The position numbers were made by a program, and so were the translations under genes. Below, piece after piece: positions 50,239-59,510 of a DNA stretch of 64,000 nucleotides. Within the stretch, counting starts at the first letter, position 1. The number at the start of each line of letters is the position of its first letter. The stretch comes from Embleya hyalina (GTDB lineage Bacteria; Actinomycetota; Actinomycetes; Streptomycetales; Streptomycetaceae), in NCBI RefSeq assembly GCF_003967355.1, contig NZ_BIFH01000026.1, forward strand, positions 186,001 through 250,000, given 5' to 3'. The notes below the pieces were generated by a model, which saw only the letters and a list, made by a program, of their open reading frames with translations, searched no databases and was not told the DNA's origin.

Positions 50239-52142
50239 CCACCACCGACGAGGGCACCGGCCCGGGCGAAACCGAGACCGACACCGAGGCCGCCGTCCCC
50301 GCCCGCCGCCCCGGACCGCAGGCCGGCGGTGGGCCGATGACGCGGATGATCGGCGGCCCGCCCGTCGAGAAGTCGATGCACTTCAAGGCCAGCAGTCGGC
50401 GACTGCTGCGCATGATGGCCCCCGAGCGCGCCCGGCTGTACGCACTGCTGTTCTGTGGCATCGCGGGCGTCGGCCTGGCGGTGCTCACCCCGCGACTGCT
50501 CGGCAAGGCCACCGACGCGATCTTCACCGGCGTGGGCGGCGGCGGGGGCATCGACTACGACCACGTCCGCGACATCCTGCTCGTCACCTTCGCGGTGGTG
50601 GCCGGCTCGGTGCTGTTCGCCTTCGTCCAGGGCCGACTGACCGCGACCATCGTGCAGCGCACCACCTACCGGCTGCGCGAGCAGGCCGAGACCAAGCTGT
50701 CCCGGCTGCCGCTGAACTACTTCGACAAGCAGCCCCGGGGCGAGGTGCTCTCGCGCACCACCAACGACATCGACAACATCGCGCAGACCCTCCAGCAGGC
50801 GATGGGCCAGATCGTGCGCTCGCTGCTGACCATCGTCGGCGTGCTGGTGATGATGTTCTGGATCTCCCCGCTGCTCGCGCTGGTCGCGCTGATCAGCGTG
50901 CCCACCTCGATCCTGGTCACCGTGGTGATCGGCAAGCGCGCCCAGCCGCAGTTCGTCAAACAGTGGTCGAGCACCGGCAAGCTCAACGCGCACATCGAGG
51001 AGATGTACACCGGTCACGCGCTGGTCAAGGTGTTCGGTCGGCAGAAGGAGTCCGCCGAGGTCTTCAACAAGCACAACGAGGCGCTGTACACGGCCGGTTT
51101 CAAGGCCCAGTTCATCTCCGGCCTGATCCAGCCGGCGATGTCCTTCGTGGGCAACCTCAACTACGTGCTGGTCGCGGTGATCGGCGGGCTGCGGGTGTCC
51201 TCGGGCGCGATGACGCTCGGCGACATCCAGGCGTTCATCCAGTACTCGTACGAGTTCAACGGACCCGTCACCCAGGTTGCCGCGATGTCCAACCTGCTCC
51301 AGTCCGGAGTGGCCTCGGCGGAGCGGGTGTTCGCGCTGCTCGACGCCAAGGAGCAGTCCCCGGACCCGGAGCCGGCCGTACGCCTGGAGAAGGTGACCGG
51401 TCACGTCGCCTTCGAGGGGGTCTCCTTCCGCTACGAGCCGACCAAGCCGCTGATCGAGAACCTGGACCTGGAGGTGCACCCGGGCCAGACGGTGGCCATC
51501 GTCGGGCCGACCGGCGCGGGCAAGACCACGCTGGTAAACCTGCTGATGCGGTTCTACGAGGTCACCGAGGGACGGATCACCGTGGACGGCGTGGACATCG
51601 CCACGACGACCCGCGAGGACCTGCGCGCGCCGATCGGGATGGTGCTCCAGGACACGTGGCTGATCGGCGGCACGATCGCGGACAACATCGCGTACGGCGT
51701 CGGCGACGTCTCGCGCGAGCGCATCGTCGCGGCGGCCCGGGCCACCCACGCCGACCGCTTCGTGCGCACCCTGCCCGACGGATACGACACCGTGCTCGAC
51801 GACGAGGCCGGCAACCTCAGCGCCGGCGAGAAGCAACTGCTCACCATCGCTCGGGCGTTCCTGACCGAGCCGCAGATCCTGGTGCTCGACGAGGCGACCA
51901 GCTCGGTGGACACCCGCACCGAGGTGCTGATCCAGAAGGCGATGAACTCGCTGCGCCGGGGCCGGACCAGCTTCGTGATCGCGCACCGGTTGTCCACGAT
52001 CCGCGACGCGGACGTGATCCTGGTGATGGAGTCGGGCTCGATCGTCGAACAGGGCACACACGAGGCGCTGTTGGCCTCGGATGGCGCCTATGCCCGGCTG
52101 TACGCCTCGCAGTTCGCCCAGCCGGCGGCGGAAGTCCTCTAG
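50235..52142 (+). CDS. ABC exporter subunit 2 (half transporter with canonical NBD)
   Basis: A 635-residue half transporter. A 65-residue polar N-terminal part precedes six spans (about 80-370). The NBD has Walker A GPTGAGKTT near 425, the variant signature LSAGEKQ, Walker B ILVLDEATSSVD with the catalytic Glu, and switch His in IAHRLST. It thus carries the active ATP-hydrolysis residues that its partner lacks, as in TmrAB- or BmrCD-like heterodimers. The start overlaps the stop of subunit 1. Confidence 0.95.
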   Translation: MTTTDEGTGPGETETDTEAAVPARRPGPQAGGGPMTRMIGGPPVEKSMHFKASSRRLLRMMAPERARLYALLFCGIAGVGLAVLTPRLLGKATDAIFTGVGGGGGIDYDHVRDILLVTFAVVAGSVLFAFVQGRLTATIVQRTTYRLREQAETKLSRLPLNYFDKQPRGEVLSRTTNDIDNIAQTLQQAMGQIVRSLLTIVGVLVMMFWISPLLALVALISVPTSILVTVVIGKRAQPQFVKQWSSTGKLNAHIEEMYTGHALVKVFGRQKESAEVFNKHNEALYTAGFKAQFISGLIQPAMSFVGNLNYVLVAVIGGLRVSSGAMTLGDIQAFIQYSYEFNGPVTQVAAMSNLLQSGVASAERVFALLDAKEQSPDPEPAVRLEKVTGHVAFEGVSFRYEPTKPLIENLDLEVHPGQTVAIVGPTGAGKTTLVNLLMRFYEVTEGRITVDGVDIATTTREDLRAPIGMVLQDTWLIGGTIADNIAYGVGDVSRERIVAAARATHADRFVRTLPDGYDTVLDDEAGNLSAGEKQLLTIARAFLTEPQILVLDEATSSVDTRTEVLIQKAMNSLRRGRTSFVIAHRLSTIRDADVILVMESGSIVEQGTHEALLASDGAYARLYASQFAQPAAEVL

Positions 52143-52169
52143 CGCGGTGGGCGGTCCGGCGCCGGTGGG

Positions 52170-53444
52170 TCAGGCGCCGGACCGCCGGGCGGGTGCCGGC
52201 GCGGCTTCGGGTTCGGCGGCGCCGGCCGCGCCCCGGCCGCCGGACAGCACCAGGCCGACCAGGAGTTGGCCGACGGCGGTGACCACGAGGGCCGCCATCG
52301 GCACCGTCCAGCCGCCGGTGGCGCCGTGCATCAGGCCGAGCGCGAACGGGCCGGTCGCGGCGACCCCGTAGCCGAGCGACTGGGCCAGCGTGGACAGCGC
52401 GGTCGTCTCGGCGGCGCCGGCGCCACTGCCCCCGATCACCGAGAGCACCAGCGGGAACGAGCAGAAGCCCACCCCGACCGCCACCGCCCACACCACCGGC
52501 GCCGCGACCGGCGCGATCAGCAGGCCGGTGAAGCCGATCAGCATGCTCACCGAGACCAGGACGAACGCCGGCCGCAGCCGCCCGGTGGCCCGCACGAACG
52601 CGAGCAGCGCGAACGTGGCCGGGATACCCGCGCCCTGGGTGATCGCCAGCATCGCGCCCGCGCCGCCGTGGCTCATCCCCCGGTCCGACAGCAGGGTGGG
52701 CAACCACCCCACCAGCGCGTAGCAGTTCAACGCCTGAAGCGCGAAGTAGGCGGTGACCAGGCGGCCCAGGCGGGTGTGCGCCATCGCCCACGGCGACACG
52801 TGCCCCGCGGCGCCGGTGCCGCCGGCCGCCGCGTGCGGGGCCCGGACCAGGGACCACACGAGCAGCGCCGCCACCGCCGGGATCGCCCACACGGCCAGGC
52901 CCAGCGAGGGCGAGTCGAACCCGTCGGCCACGGGCACCGCCACCGCCGCGGCCAGCGTCGCGCCCAGCGCCATCACCGTGGTGTACACCCCGGTCAGCAC
53001 CGACACGCGGTGCGGGAAGTGCCCGCGCAGCAGGGCGGGCAGCAGCACATTGCCCACGGCCAGCCCCGACATGCCCACGACGGTGCCGGTCAGCAGCGCC
53101 CAGGTGGCCGGCACCATCCGCAGCCCCAGCCCGGCGGCGAGCGCCACCAGCGCCACCAGGACCGCGCGCTCGGTGCCGAACCGGCGGGCCAGCGGCGAGG
53201 CGGTCAGCCCGGCGGCGGCGAAGCACAGGGTCGGCAGGGTGGGCAGCAGCGACGCGGTCACCGCGCCGAAACCCAGCGTGTCGCGCAGCGCCTCCAGGAG
53301 CGCCGCCGCGCTGCTGATGCCGAGCCGCAGGTTGAACGCGATCAGCACGATGCCCACACCGGCCAACCACGCGGCGCGCCGACGGGCGACCGGATCGGCG
53401 GTCGGCGCCGCGAGCGAGGTGGGGGTGGGGGCGGCGGAAGTCAT
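52170..53444 (-). CDS. CynX/NimT-type MFS transporter
   Basis: A 424-residue MFS protein with about twelve spans. It begins VGIVLIAFNLRLGISSAAAL, the typical first span of CynX/NimT (cyanate/2-nitroimidazole) transporters, and has LTASPLARRFGTERAVLVAL and LNCYALVGWLPTLLSDRGMS. It is divergent from the FadR gene, 230 bases apart, with a palindrome between. It may move a small amino or organic acid used by the PLP enzyme behind fadR. Confidence 0.9.
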   Translation of the reverse strand: MTSAAPTPTSLAAPTADPVARRRAAWLAGVGIVLIAFNLRLGISSAAALLEALRDTLGFGAVTASLLPTLPTLCFAAAGLTASPLARRFGTERAVLVALVALAAGLGLRMVPATWALLTGTVVGMSGLAVGNVLLPALLRGHFPHRVSVLTGVYTTVMALGATLAAAVAVPVADGFDSPSLGLAVWAIPAVAALLVWSLVRAPHAAAGGTGAAGHVSPWAMAHTRLGRLVTAYFALQALNCYALVGWLPTLLSDRGMSHGGAGAMLAITQGAGIPATFALLAFVRATGRLRPAFVLVSVSMLIGFTGLLIAPVAAPVVWAVAVGVGFCSFPLVLSVIGGSGAGAAETTALSTLAQSLGYGVAATGPFALGLMHGATGGWTVPMAALVVTAVGQLLVGLVLSGGRGAAGAAEPEAAPAPARRSGA

Positions 53445-53486
53445 GGGTCAAAGGTAAGACGTCTGATGAATCCTGTCCAGGTGACA

Positions 53487-53499
53487 TCCGATCATCGGA
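53487..53499. promoter_or_regulatory. Inverted repeat TCCGAT-C-ATCGGA, probable FadR-type operator
   Basis: A perfect 13-bp repeat between the divergent transporter (start 53444) and the fadR-like gene (start 53675). It also resembles GTCTGATGAATC at 53461. Size fits a GntR/FadR site. Confidence 0.55.
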
Positions 53500-53674
53500 C
53501 GTGTGCGGAGGTATCCTGAGGTCCCGCGACGGTTTCGGGGCCTGTCGTCGAATTCCGGTCGCAAGCCGATCGTCGCAAGCCGGTCGTCGACGACCCGTCC
53601 TCGAACTCCCGTCGTCGCCCGCAGGGCGGCCGCCCAGGCCGCCGCCGACGTCCCAGGTCAGGAGCCCGCGCGCG

Positions 53675-54430
53675 ATGAGCAGCCTCGAATCCGTGCGCCG
53701 GCCGGCGCTGTCCGCCGAGGTGATCGCCCGGCTGCGCGAGCGGATCACCTCCGGCGACTGGCCGGTCGGCGACCGCATCCCGCCCGAGCCCGAACTGATG
53801 ACACAGCTTCAGGTGGCCCGGGGCACGCTGCGCGAGGCGGTGCGCGCGCTCGCCCACGCGGGCCTGCTCGACGTGCGCCAGGGCGACGGCACGTACGTCC
53901 GCGCGGTCAGCGAACTCTCCGGCGCGGTCGAACGCCTCTACGGCGGCAGCGACATCGGCCCGGTCCTGGAAGTCCGCCAGGCGCTCGACCTCCAAGCCGC
54001 CCGGCTCGCGGCGATCCGGGCCGAGGAGGGCGACCTGGCCGTGCTCGACGACGCGCTGCGCCGGCGCCGGGCGGCGTGGGACGCGCGCGACTTCGACGCG
54101 TGGATCACCGCCGACTGGGAGTTCCACCTGGGCGTCGCCGACGCGGCGCACAATCCGCTGCTGGCCGAGCTGTACCGCAACCTGTCCGGCCCGGTGCGGG
54201 CCTCGGTCGCCGACTCCTGGACCGACCCGGGCTACCAGGGCGCGGCACCCGCCGGCCACGAGGACCTGCTCCGCGCGCTGCGCGAGCGTGATCCGGCCGA
54301 GGCCGCGCGCCAGGCCGACGCCAACCTGACCGACACCCACGACTGGCACGCGGTGCGCTCGCCGAACCGCCCGGAGCAACAGGCGAGTCGCCCGGCGGCG
54401 GAGCCGCGGCGTCAGGCTCGACCGTCATGA
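53675..54430 (+). CDS. FadR-subfamily GntR regulator
   Basis: A 251-residue regulator. The winged helix has LSAEVIARLRERITSGDWPV, then MTQLQVARGTLREAVRALAH and VRQGDGTYV (residues about 10-72). The FCD domain has VLEVRQALDLQAARLAAIRA and DWEFHLGVADAAHNPLL, with His ligands for a metal that often participates in effector binding. The ATG at 53675 has AGGAG 10-14 bases before. The PLP enzyme gene starts within its stop (ATGA). It probably responds to a substrate of that enzyme. Confidence 0.93.
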   Translation: MSSLESVRRPALSAEVIARLRERITSGDWPVGDRIPPEPELMTQLQVARGTLREAVRALAHAGLLDVRQGDGTYVRAVSELSGAVERLYGGSDIGPVLEVRQALDLQAARLAAIRAEEGDLAVLDDALRRRRAAWDARDFDAWITADWEFHLGVADAAHNPLLAELYRNLSGPVRASVADSWTDPGYQGAAPAGHEDLLRALRERDPAEAARQADANLTDTHDWHAVRSPNRPEQQASRPAAEPRRQARPS

Positions 54431-55668
54431 TCTCCGAAGACTCCTCGCCCCGGTCGAACCCGTCCGGCCCGGGTGAATCGCTGGCCACGGTGCAGCGTTC
54501 GCTGGGCGATCCGAGTGTCGAGTTTCCGCTGTGGCCGCCGCTGGTGTCCGGGTGTCCGGTAACCAGCACCGACGAGGTCGCCTATCCGGTCGAGGTGGAC
54601 TACGCCTACGACCGGGTCGAGCCGGAACTGTTCGCGCCGGGTCGGCCGCGCACCGGTTCGGCCCGCTGGGCGCCGCTGCTGCCGCCCCTGCTCGGGCCGG
54701 GTCTGGGCGAGGGCGACACACCGCTGATCGAGTTCGGCGACGGGGTGTACGTCAAGGACGAGTCGCGCAACCCCACCTGGAGTCACAAGGACCGGATCAA
54801 CCGCTGTACCGTCTCCGCCGCGCTCGCGGTGGGCGCGCCCGGCGTCGTGGTGTCCTCCTCCGGCAACCACGGCGCGTCGGCCGCCGCCTTCGCGGCCCGG
54901 GCCGGGCTGCCGGCGGTGGTGTTGGCGTCCTCGGACGCGCCGCCGGCGGTGTACTCGTTCCTGGAGGCGTACGGCGCGACCGTGCTGCCCGTACCGGCCG
55001 AGGCGCGGTGGGGGCTGATGCGCGAGATCGTCGACCGGCTCGGCTTCCATCCGCTGAGCAACCTCACCGCCACGCACACCGGCCACGCCTTCGGCCCCGA
55101 GGGCTACAAGACCATCGCGTACGAGATCCACGCCGAACTCGGCGTCCCGGCGGCGGTGTTCGTCCCGACCGGATACGGCGAGCTGCTGTTCGGGGTGTGG
55201 AAGGGCTTCGCCGAACTGCGCCGCCTCGGCCTGACCGACCGCACACCCCGGCTGTTCTCCTGCGAGCCGGCCGCCGGCGGGCCCCTGGCCGCGGCGGTGC
55301 GCGCGGGCCTGCCGGCCGCACGCGTCCCGGTCGGCCGGACCACCGCGTACGCGATCGACTGCCCCGTCGGCGGCTACCGGGGCGTCCTCGCCCTGGAGCA
55401 CGACGAACGACGGGCCCTGCTCCTGACCGACGACCGACTGGCGGCGGCCCGCACGGAGTTGAGCCGCCAGGGCATCTGGGTGGAGACCTCGGCCGCGGCG
55501 GGCCTGGCGGGCCTGCGCGCGCACGGGCCGATCGACGGCCCGGTGGTGTGCGTGGCCACGTCCAGCGGCTTCAAGGACCTCGACGTCGGCACCCACCGGC
55601 CGGAACCGGTGGAGCCGACATGGGCGGGGGTCGAGGCGCGCCTGCGGGCGTCGGGAATCGCCGTGTAG
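54427..55668 (+). CDS. Fold-type II PLP enzyme (threonine synthase/ammonia-lyase-like)
   Basis: A 413-residue enzyme. The PLP lysine is Lys121 in NPTWSHKDR, and the phosphate loop is SSGNHGA near 144-150. Text GEGDTPLIEFGDGVYVKDES is typical of threonine synthase-like members, as is VFVPTGYGELLFGVWKGFAE. It is not a standard threonine synthase in length or neighbours; it may be a diaminopropionate or hydroxyamino-acid lyase-like protein. It overlaps fadR by four bases and is likely regulated by it. Confidence 0.85.
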   Translation: MISEDSSPRSNPSGPGESLATVQRSLGDPSVEFPLWPPLVSGCPVTSTDEVAYPVEVDYAYDRVEPELFAPGRPRTGSARWAPLLPPLLGPGLGEGDTPLIEFGDGVYVKDESRNPTWSHKDRINRCTVSAALAVGAPGVVVSSSGNHGASAAAFAARAGLPAVVLASSDAPPAVYSFLEAYGATVLPVPAEARWGLMREIVDRLGFHPLSNLTATHTGHAFGPEGYKTIAYEIHAELGVPAAVFVPTGYGELLFGVWKGFAELRRLGLTDRTPRLFSCEPAAGGPLAAAVRAGLPAARVPVGRTTAYAIDCPVGGYRGVLALEHDERRALLLTDDRLAAARTELSRQGIWVETSAAAGLAGLRAHGPIDGPVVCVATSSGFKDLDVGTHRPEPVEPTWAGVEARLRASGIAV

Positions 55669-55740
55669 CCGCGGCGCCGGGCCGGCAAACCCGCCCCGGC
55701 CCGAACCGGCACGACTTCGACGTCGGCCGCCGGGCCCCGG

Positions 55741-56355
55741 TCAGCCCGTCGCCACCCGCTCGCCCGCGCGCAGGACCCGGAACACGTGCTCCACGGTGGA
55801 TTGCTTCTCGCCGACCGGGGCCACGTAGTCGATCGCCGCCCGGGCCGCCGCCTCGCCCAGGGTTCGGGTGATCGTCCAGGCGGCCAGGTACTGCGAGGCC
55901 ATGCAGCCGCCGGCGGTGGCGATCGGGCCGGACGTGTGGAAGGGGGCGTCGAGGACCTCGACACCGGCCGCCTCGACCCACGGCCGGGAGGTGGCGTCGG
56001 TACAGGCGGGCAGGTCGGTCAGCAGGCCGAGTCGGGCCAGGACCAGGGCGCCGGAGCACTGGGAGCCGACGAGTTGCCGGCCGGGGTCGAGCGGCAGGCT
56101 CGCGAGCAGCGTGTCGTCGGCGACCACGTCGCGGGTCCTGATGCCGCTGCCGATCAACACCACGTCGGCCTCGGGGATGAAGTCGAACGCGCGTTGTCCG
56201 GTGATCTCCACGCCGTTCATCGAGGTGACGGTCGGTGTGGGCGTGGTGATGTACGCCGTCAGACCGTCCCGGCGACAGCGGTTGACGATGGCCGCCGCCA
56301 CGAAGCTGTCCAGTTCGTTGAAGCCGTCGAAGGTGACCACGGCAACCTGGGTCAT
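55741..56355 (-). CDS. DJ-1/PfpI family protein
   Basis: A 204-residue protein of the DJ-1/PfpI fold. It begins MTQVAVVTFDGFNELDSFVA, the ThiJ/isonitrile hydratase type, with an acidic residue at position 15 of the pattern and the nucleophile elbow VGSQCSGALVLA with Cys100. It may hydrate or deglycate small molecules, or be the enzyme part of a GATase-like regulator without HTH. It converges on the PLP enzyme gene. Confidence 0.88.
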   Translation of the reverse strand: MTQVAVVTFDGFNELDSFVAAAIVNRCRRDGLTAYITTPTPTVTSMNGVEITGQRAFDFIPEADVVLIGSGIRTRDVVADDTLLASLPLDPGRQLVGSQCSGALVLARLGLLTDLPACTDATSRPWVEAAGVEVLDAPFHTSGPIATAGGCMASQYLAAWTITRTLGEAAARAAIDYVAPVGEKQSTVEHVFRVLRAGERVATG

Positions 56356-56452
56356 CGGTCCGTCCCCGTTCGCGTCGGTGTGCCCGCACTCTCCCGGCAG
56401 GCTACGCCTCGACGGCCCGACAACCCCACGGCGGTCGAGCGCGGCCCCGCCC

Positions 56453-56854
56453 CTACACCGTCCCCATCCGCCGAGTCACCGCGATCTCGATCACCACCCG
56501 CTCCGGATTCACCCTCGGCTCGCGGTAGCGCTCGGTGTAGCGCCGCACCGCCTCGGCGACGGCCTCCGGATCGCGGTCGACCGTCGCGATCCCCTCCAGC
56601 GTGGACCAGCGCCGCCCGGCGACCTGGGAGAGCGAGACGCGGGCACCCGGAGCCGCCGCGAGCACGTTGCGGACCTTCTTGCTCGCACCGTGCGAGATGA
56701 CCCGGGCGATCCCGGACACGTCGTCGTACGTGGCGCCGACGGGCACCTGGTGCGGTGTGCCGTCGGGGCGGTGGGTGACCAGCAGGCACAGGTGTCGTTC
56801 CCGCCAGAAGTCCCGGAACTCCGCGGTGATGGTCGGCGGAACGTGCAACGTCAT
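56453..56854 (-). CDS. PPOX-class (pyridoxamine oxidase-fold) F420/flavin protein
   Basis: A 133-residue split-barrel protein: FRDFWRERHLCLLVTHRPDG, then VPVGATYDDVSGIARVISHG, then KVRNVLAAAPGARVSLSQVA and RRWSTLEGIATV. These match F420-dependent TIGR03618-type PPOX proteins. The ATG at 56854 has a poor ribosome binding site; the frame stays open to 56935. It is possibly a flavin- or F420-dependent reductase. It lies 120 bases from the tetR gene on the same strand. Confidence 0.82.
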   Translation of the reverse strand: MTLHVPPTITAEFRDFWRERHLCLLVTHRPDGTPHQVPVGATYDDVSGIARVISHGASKKVRNVLAAAPGARVSLSQVAGRRWSTLEGIATVDRDPEAVAEAVRRYTERYREPRVNPERVVIEIAVTRRMGTV

Positions 56855-56974
56855 CGAGATCAGGTCTTTCACGATCGAGCCGGCCGGATCCGGCGAGGCC
56901 GTCCCGGCCCCACCGCCCAGCAGTATGCCGCCCACCGCCCCGCCCTCCGCGTCGCGGCCCGTTCGACGGCGCCG

Positions 56975-57565
56975 TCAGCTCTCGGGGAGCCGCGGCGGCA
57001 CCGGCCTCAGGCCGTCCAGGACGAGGTCGAGGAGGCGTTCGGCCTGCTCTCGCTGCTCGGGCCGGGCCGAGGTGAGCGCGATCCCGGCGAGGGCGGCGAA
57101 CATGTCGGTCGGACCGATGTCGGTCCGGATCGTCCCGGCGGCGGTATTGGCGTCCATGAGGGCGGAGAGGGCGGCCTGAATCAGCTCGCGACTGTCGGCG
57201 TAGGGGTTGGTTCCCGCGTCGACGACGGCACGCAGGGCCTCGGCCATGCCGAATTTGGCGGTGGCGTAGTCGATGAAGCGGCGCGTCCAGGCGCGCAGTG
57301 CCTCGGGCGGCGACATCGTCGCGAGGAGGCCGGGGACGGCGTCGCACAGCCGGGCCACCTCGTTGCGGTACGCCGCCTCGATCAGCGCCTCCCGGGTGGG
57401 GAAGTTGCGGTAGAGGGTGCCGGTTCCCACGCCGGCCTCCCTGGCGACGCGCTCGAAGTGCGCGTCCAGTCCCTCCTCGGTGAACACCCGTACCGCGGCG
57501 GCCAGGATCTTGTCCCGGTTCCGCTGCGCGTCGGCTCTCAGCGGACGTCCTGCTTCTCGGCCCAT
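56975..57565 (-). CDS. TetR family regulator next to SDR
   Basis: A 196-residue TetR protein. The HTH is RNRDKILAAAVRVFTEEGLD, then VAREAGVGTGTLYRNFPTRE (residues about 15-60). The C-terminal helix bundle includes YATAKFGMAEALRAVVDAGT, found in the SDR-linked TetR group. GAGGAG lies 9-14 bases before ATG 57565. It is divergent from the SDR gene at 57699, with three CCACTT/AAGTGG half sites between. Confidence 0.93.
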   Translation of the reverse strand: MGREAGRPLRADAQRNRDKILAAAVRVFTEEGLDAHFERVAREAGVGTGTLYRNFPTREALIEAAYRNEVARLCDAVPGLLATMSPPEALRAWTRRFIDYATAKFGMAEALRAVVDAGTNPYADSRELIQAALSALMDANTAAGTIRTDIGPTDMFAALAGIALTSARPEQREQAERLLDLVLDGLRPVPPRLPES

Positions 57566-57606
57566 CGGCGGCTCTCCTCGGCTCTGCAGGTTGCTGACCG
57601 GAGGCG

Positions 57607-57646
57607 CCGCCACTTAGTCTGGGCAAAGTGGCGGAGCCTCCACTTT
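57607..57646. promoter_or_regulatory. Three CCACTT/AAGTGG half sites forming two overlapping inverted repeats
   Basis: CCGCCACTT (57607-57615) pairs with AAGTGGCGG (57626-57634) in a 9-bp-arm repeat. AAAGTGG (57625) also pairs with CCACTTT (57640-57646) in a 22-bp repeat. They fill the space between the divergent tetR and SDR starts and are the likely TetR operator. Confidence 0.7.
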
Positions 57647-57698
57647 CACTCTAGGGCATGGCCCGCCCCCACTCCCTCTCCGAAAGGACTCGTCCGTC

Positions 57699-58430
57699 AT
57701 GTCGGGAATCCAAGGAAAAGTCGTCGCGATCACGGGCGCCGGCAGCGGCATCGGCGAAGCGACCGCGCTGCTCCTCGCCGAGCGCGGCGCGAAGGTCGTC
57801 CTCGGGGCACGCCGCACGGAACGCCTGGAGGCACTGGCCGCGCGCATCGTGCGGGCCGGCGGTGATGCCGCCTGGACCCGCACGGACGTGACACGTCGCG
57901 CGGACCTCTCCGGCCTGGTCGAACTGGCCCGTGATCGCCACGGCAGGCTGGACGTCCTCGTCGGCAATGCCGGGGTCGGCTTGCTCTCCCCTCTGGACGA
58001 CCTGCGCGTCGAGGACTGGGAGGAAATGATCGACGTCAACCTCAAAGGCGTCCTGTACGGGATCGCCGCGGCCCTTCCCGTCTTCCGGGAGCAGGGCTTC
58101 GGGCACTTCGTCAACACCGTGTCCACCGCCGGACTGCGCATCGTGCCCCTCCAGTCGGTGTACGCCGCCACGAAGAACGCCGTGCGCACCCTCTCCGAGG
58201 GCCTGCGCCAGGAGGCCGGCGACAGTCTGCGGGTGACCGTCGTCTCGCCCGGCGCCGTCCGCACGGATTTCGCCGAACGTATGGACCCGGCCGTGAAGGA
58301 CGGCATCGAGAAGATGATGGAGATCGGTCTTTCGCCGGACGCGGTGGCCCGGGCCATCGCCTTCGCCGTCGAACAGCCGGACGGGGTCGATGTGGGCGAC
58401 ATCGTCGTTCGCCCCACCGCCCAGGGATAG
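57699..58430 (+). CDS. SDR family oxidoreductase
   Basis: A 243-residue classical SDR. The cofactor loop is TGAGSGIG (residues 12-19), the NAG motif is LVGNAGVG, the catalytic Ser is in NTVSTAG, and Tyr/Lys in YAATK. The Arg pair after strand 2 (GARRTERL) favours NADP(H). It is complete. It is divergent from the TetR gene that likely represses it. Substrate unknown, often a ketone or quinone for such pairs. Confidence 0.95.
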   Translation: MSGIQGKVVAITGAGSGIGEATALLLAERGAKVVLGARRTERLEALAARIVRAGGDAAWTRTDVTRRADLSGLVELARDRHGRLDVLVGNAGVGLLSPLDDLRVEDWEEMIDVNLKGVLYGIAAALPVFREQGFGHFVNTVSTAGLRIVPLQSVYAATKNAVRTLSEGLRQEAGDSLRVTVVSPGAVRTDFAERMDPAVKDGIEKMMEIGLSPDAVARAIAFAVEQPDGVDVGDIVVRPTAQG

Positions 58431-58472
58431 GTCCGCGGCCGGGGATGGGCCCGCCGGCCACGCGACCCGGCC

Positions 58473-59300
58473 TCAGTCCGCCCAGTAGACCTCCGACATC
58501 GCCTGCGCCTGCGCGTACGTCGGCACTTCGCCCGCCGTCGCCTCCCCGTCGTGCGCGACCGCCCAGGCGAGGTCCACCGCGCTCCGCACCGCGACCCGGA
58601 ACAGCAGCGACCCCGTGCTGATCCGCCGCACGCCGAGCCGCGCGAGGTGGGCCCGGGACAGGCCGGTGGGGCTGTACAGGATGTTCAGCGGCGCGTCGGT
58701 GGCACCCACCAGCGTCTCGATCACCGCCTCGTCCTGAACACCGGGTACGAACACCCCGTCGGCTCCCGCCGCCCGATAAGCCCGGATCCGCCGCACCGTC
58801 TCGTCGAGCGAGGCGCTCGGCCCGCCCGCCCAGTACGTGTCCGTGCGCGCGTTGACGAACAGCGTCGGCGCGGCCTCCTTGATCGCGGCGATCACCGCGA
58901 CGTGGTGGTCCGCGTCGGTCAGCGTCCCGTCGGCCCGCCCGTCCTCGAGGTTGATCCCCGCCACCCCGGCCCGCGCCAGTTCGGCGCCCAACGCCGCGAC
59001 GTCCTGCGGACGCTCGGCGAAGCCGCCCTCGACGTCGACGCTGACCGGCACCGGCAGCCGCGCGATCCCGACCCCCAGGCGCAACGTCTCCTCGCGCGTG
59101 CCGCCGACCCCGTCCGGCTTGCCCGCCGCGATCGCGACGCCGAGGCTCGTCGTCCCGATCGCCGGGAACCCGCGCTCGACCAGCGCCGCCGCCGAGGCGT
59201 GGTCCCACGCGTTCGGCAACACCAGTGGCGCCCCGGCCCGATGCAGGGCCAGGAATTCCGCGTAACGATCGGCGTTGGCGGCCTGGTTCACAGTACTCAT
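58473..59300 (-). CDS. Isocitrate lyase/PEP mutase family protein
   Basis: A 275-residue TIM-barrel protein. Text PLVLPNAWDHASAAALVERG, then IGTTSLGVAIAAGKPDG, then VPVSVDVEGGFA and VAGINLEDGRADG match the 2-methylisocitrate lyase/PEP mutase superfamily of small bacterial members. The KKCGH catalytic loop of true isocitrate lyases is not visible. GGAGGG 10-15 bases before ATG 59300 supports the start. It may cleave a C-C or act on oxaloacetate-like acids; not assigned. Confidence 0.87.
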   Translation of the reverse strand: MSTVNQAANADRYAEFLALHRAGAPLVLPNAWDHASAAALVERGFPAIGTTSLGVAIAAGKPDGVGGTREETLRLGVGIARLPVPVSVDVEGGFAERPQDVAALGAELARAGVAGINLEDGRADGTLTDADHHVAVIAAIKEAAPTLFVNARTDTYWAGGPSASLDETVRRIRAYRAAGADGVFVPGVQDEAVIETLVGATDAPLNILYSPTGLSRAHLARLGVRRISTGSLLFRVAVRSAVDLAWAVAHDGEATAGEVPTYAQAQAMSEVYWAD

Positions 59301-59510
59301 CGAGCATGCCCTCCGGATCGACGACGACCGCCCGTTCACGGCCGGCCCCGACGATCCTCCCCCACCGCCCCGGCTCCCGACAGCCGAAACCCCGGCCTGC
59401 CCCCGAAGGTCCGAAGCCGCACCCGCCCGGGGCGACCGACGGCGGGCTCCCCCCTCGAAAACCCCGCCGCCCACCTGCGGTAGCGTCCGGGCGAGAAGGT
59501 CGGAGGCCCC

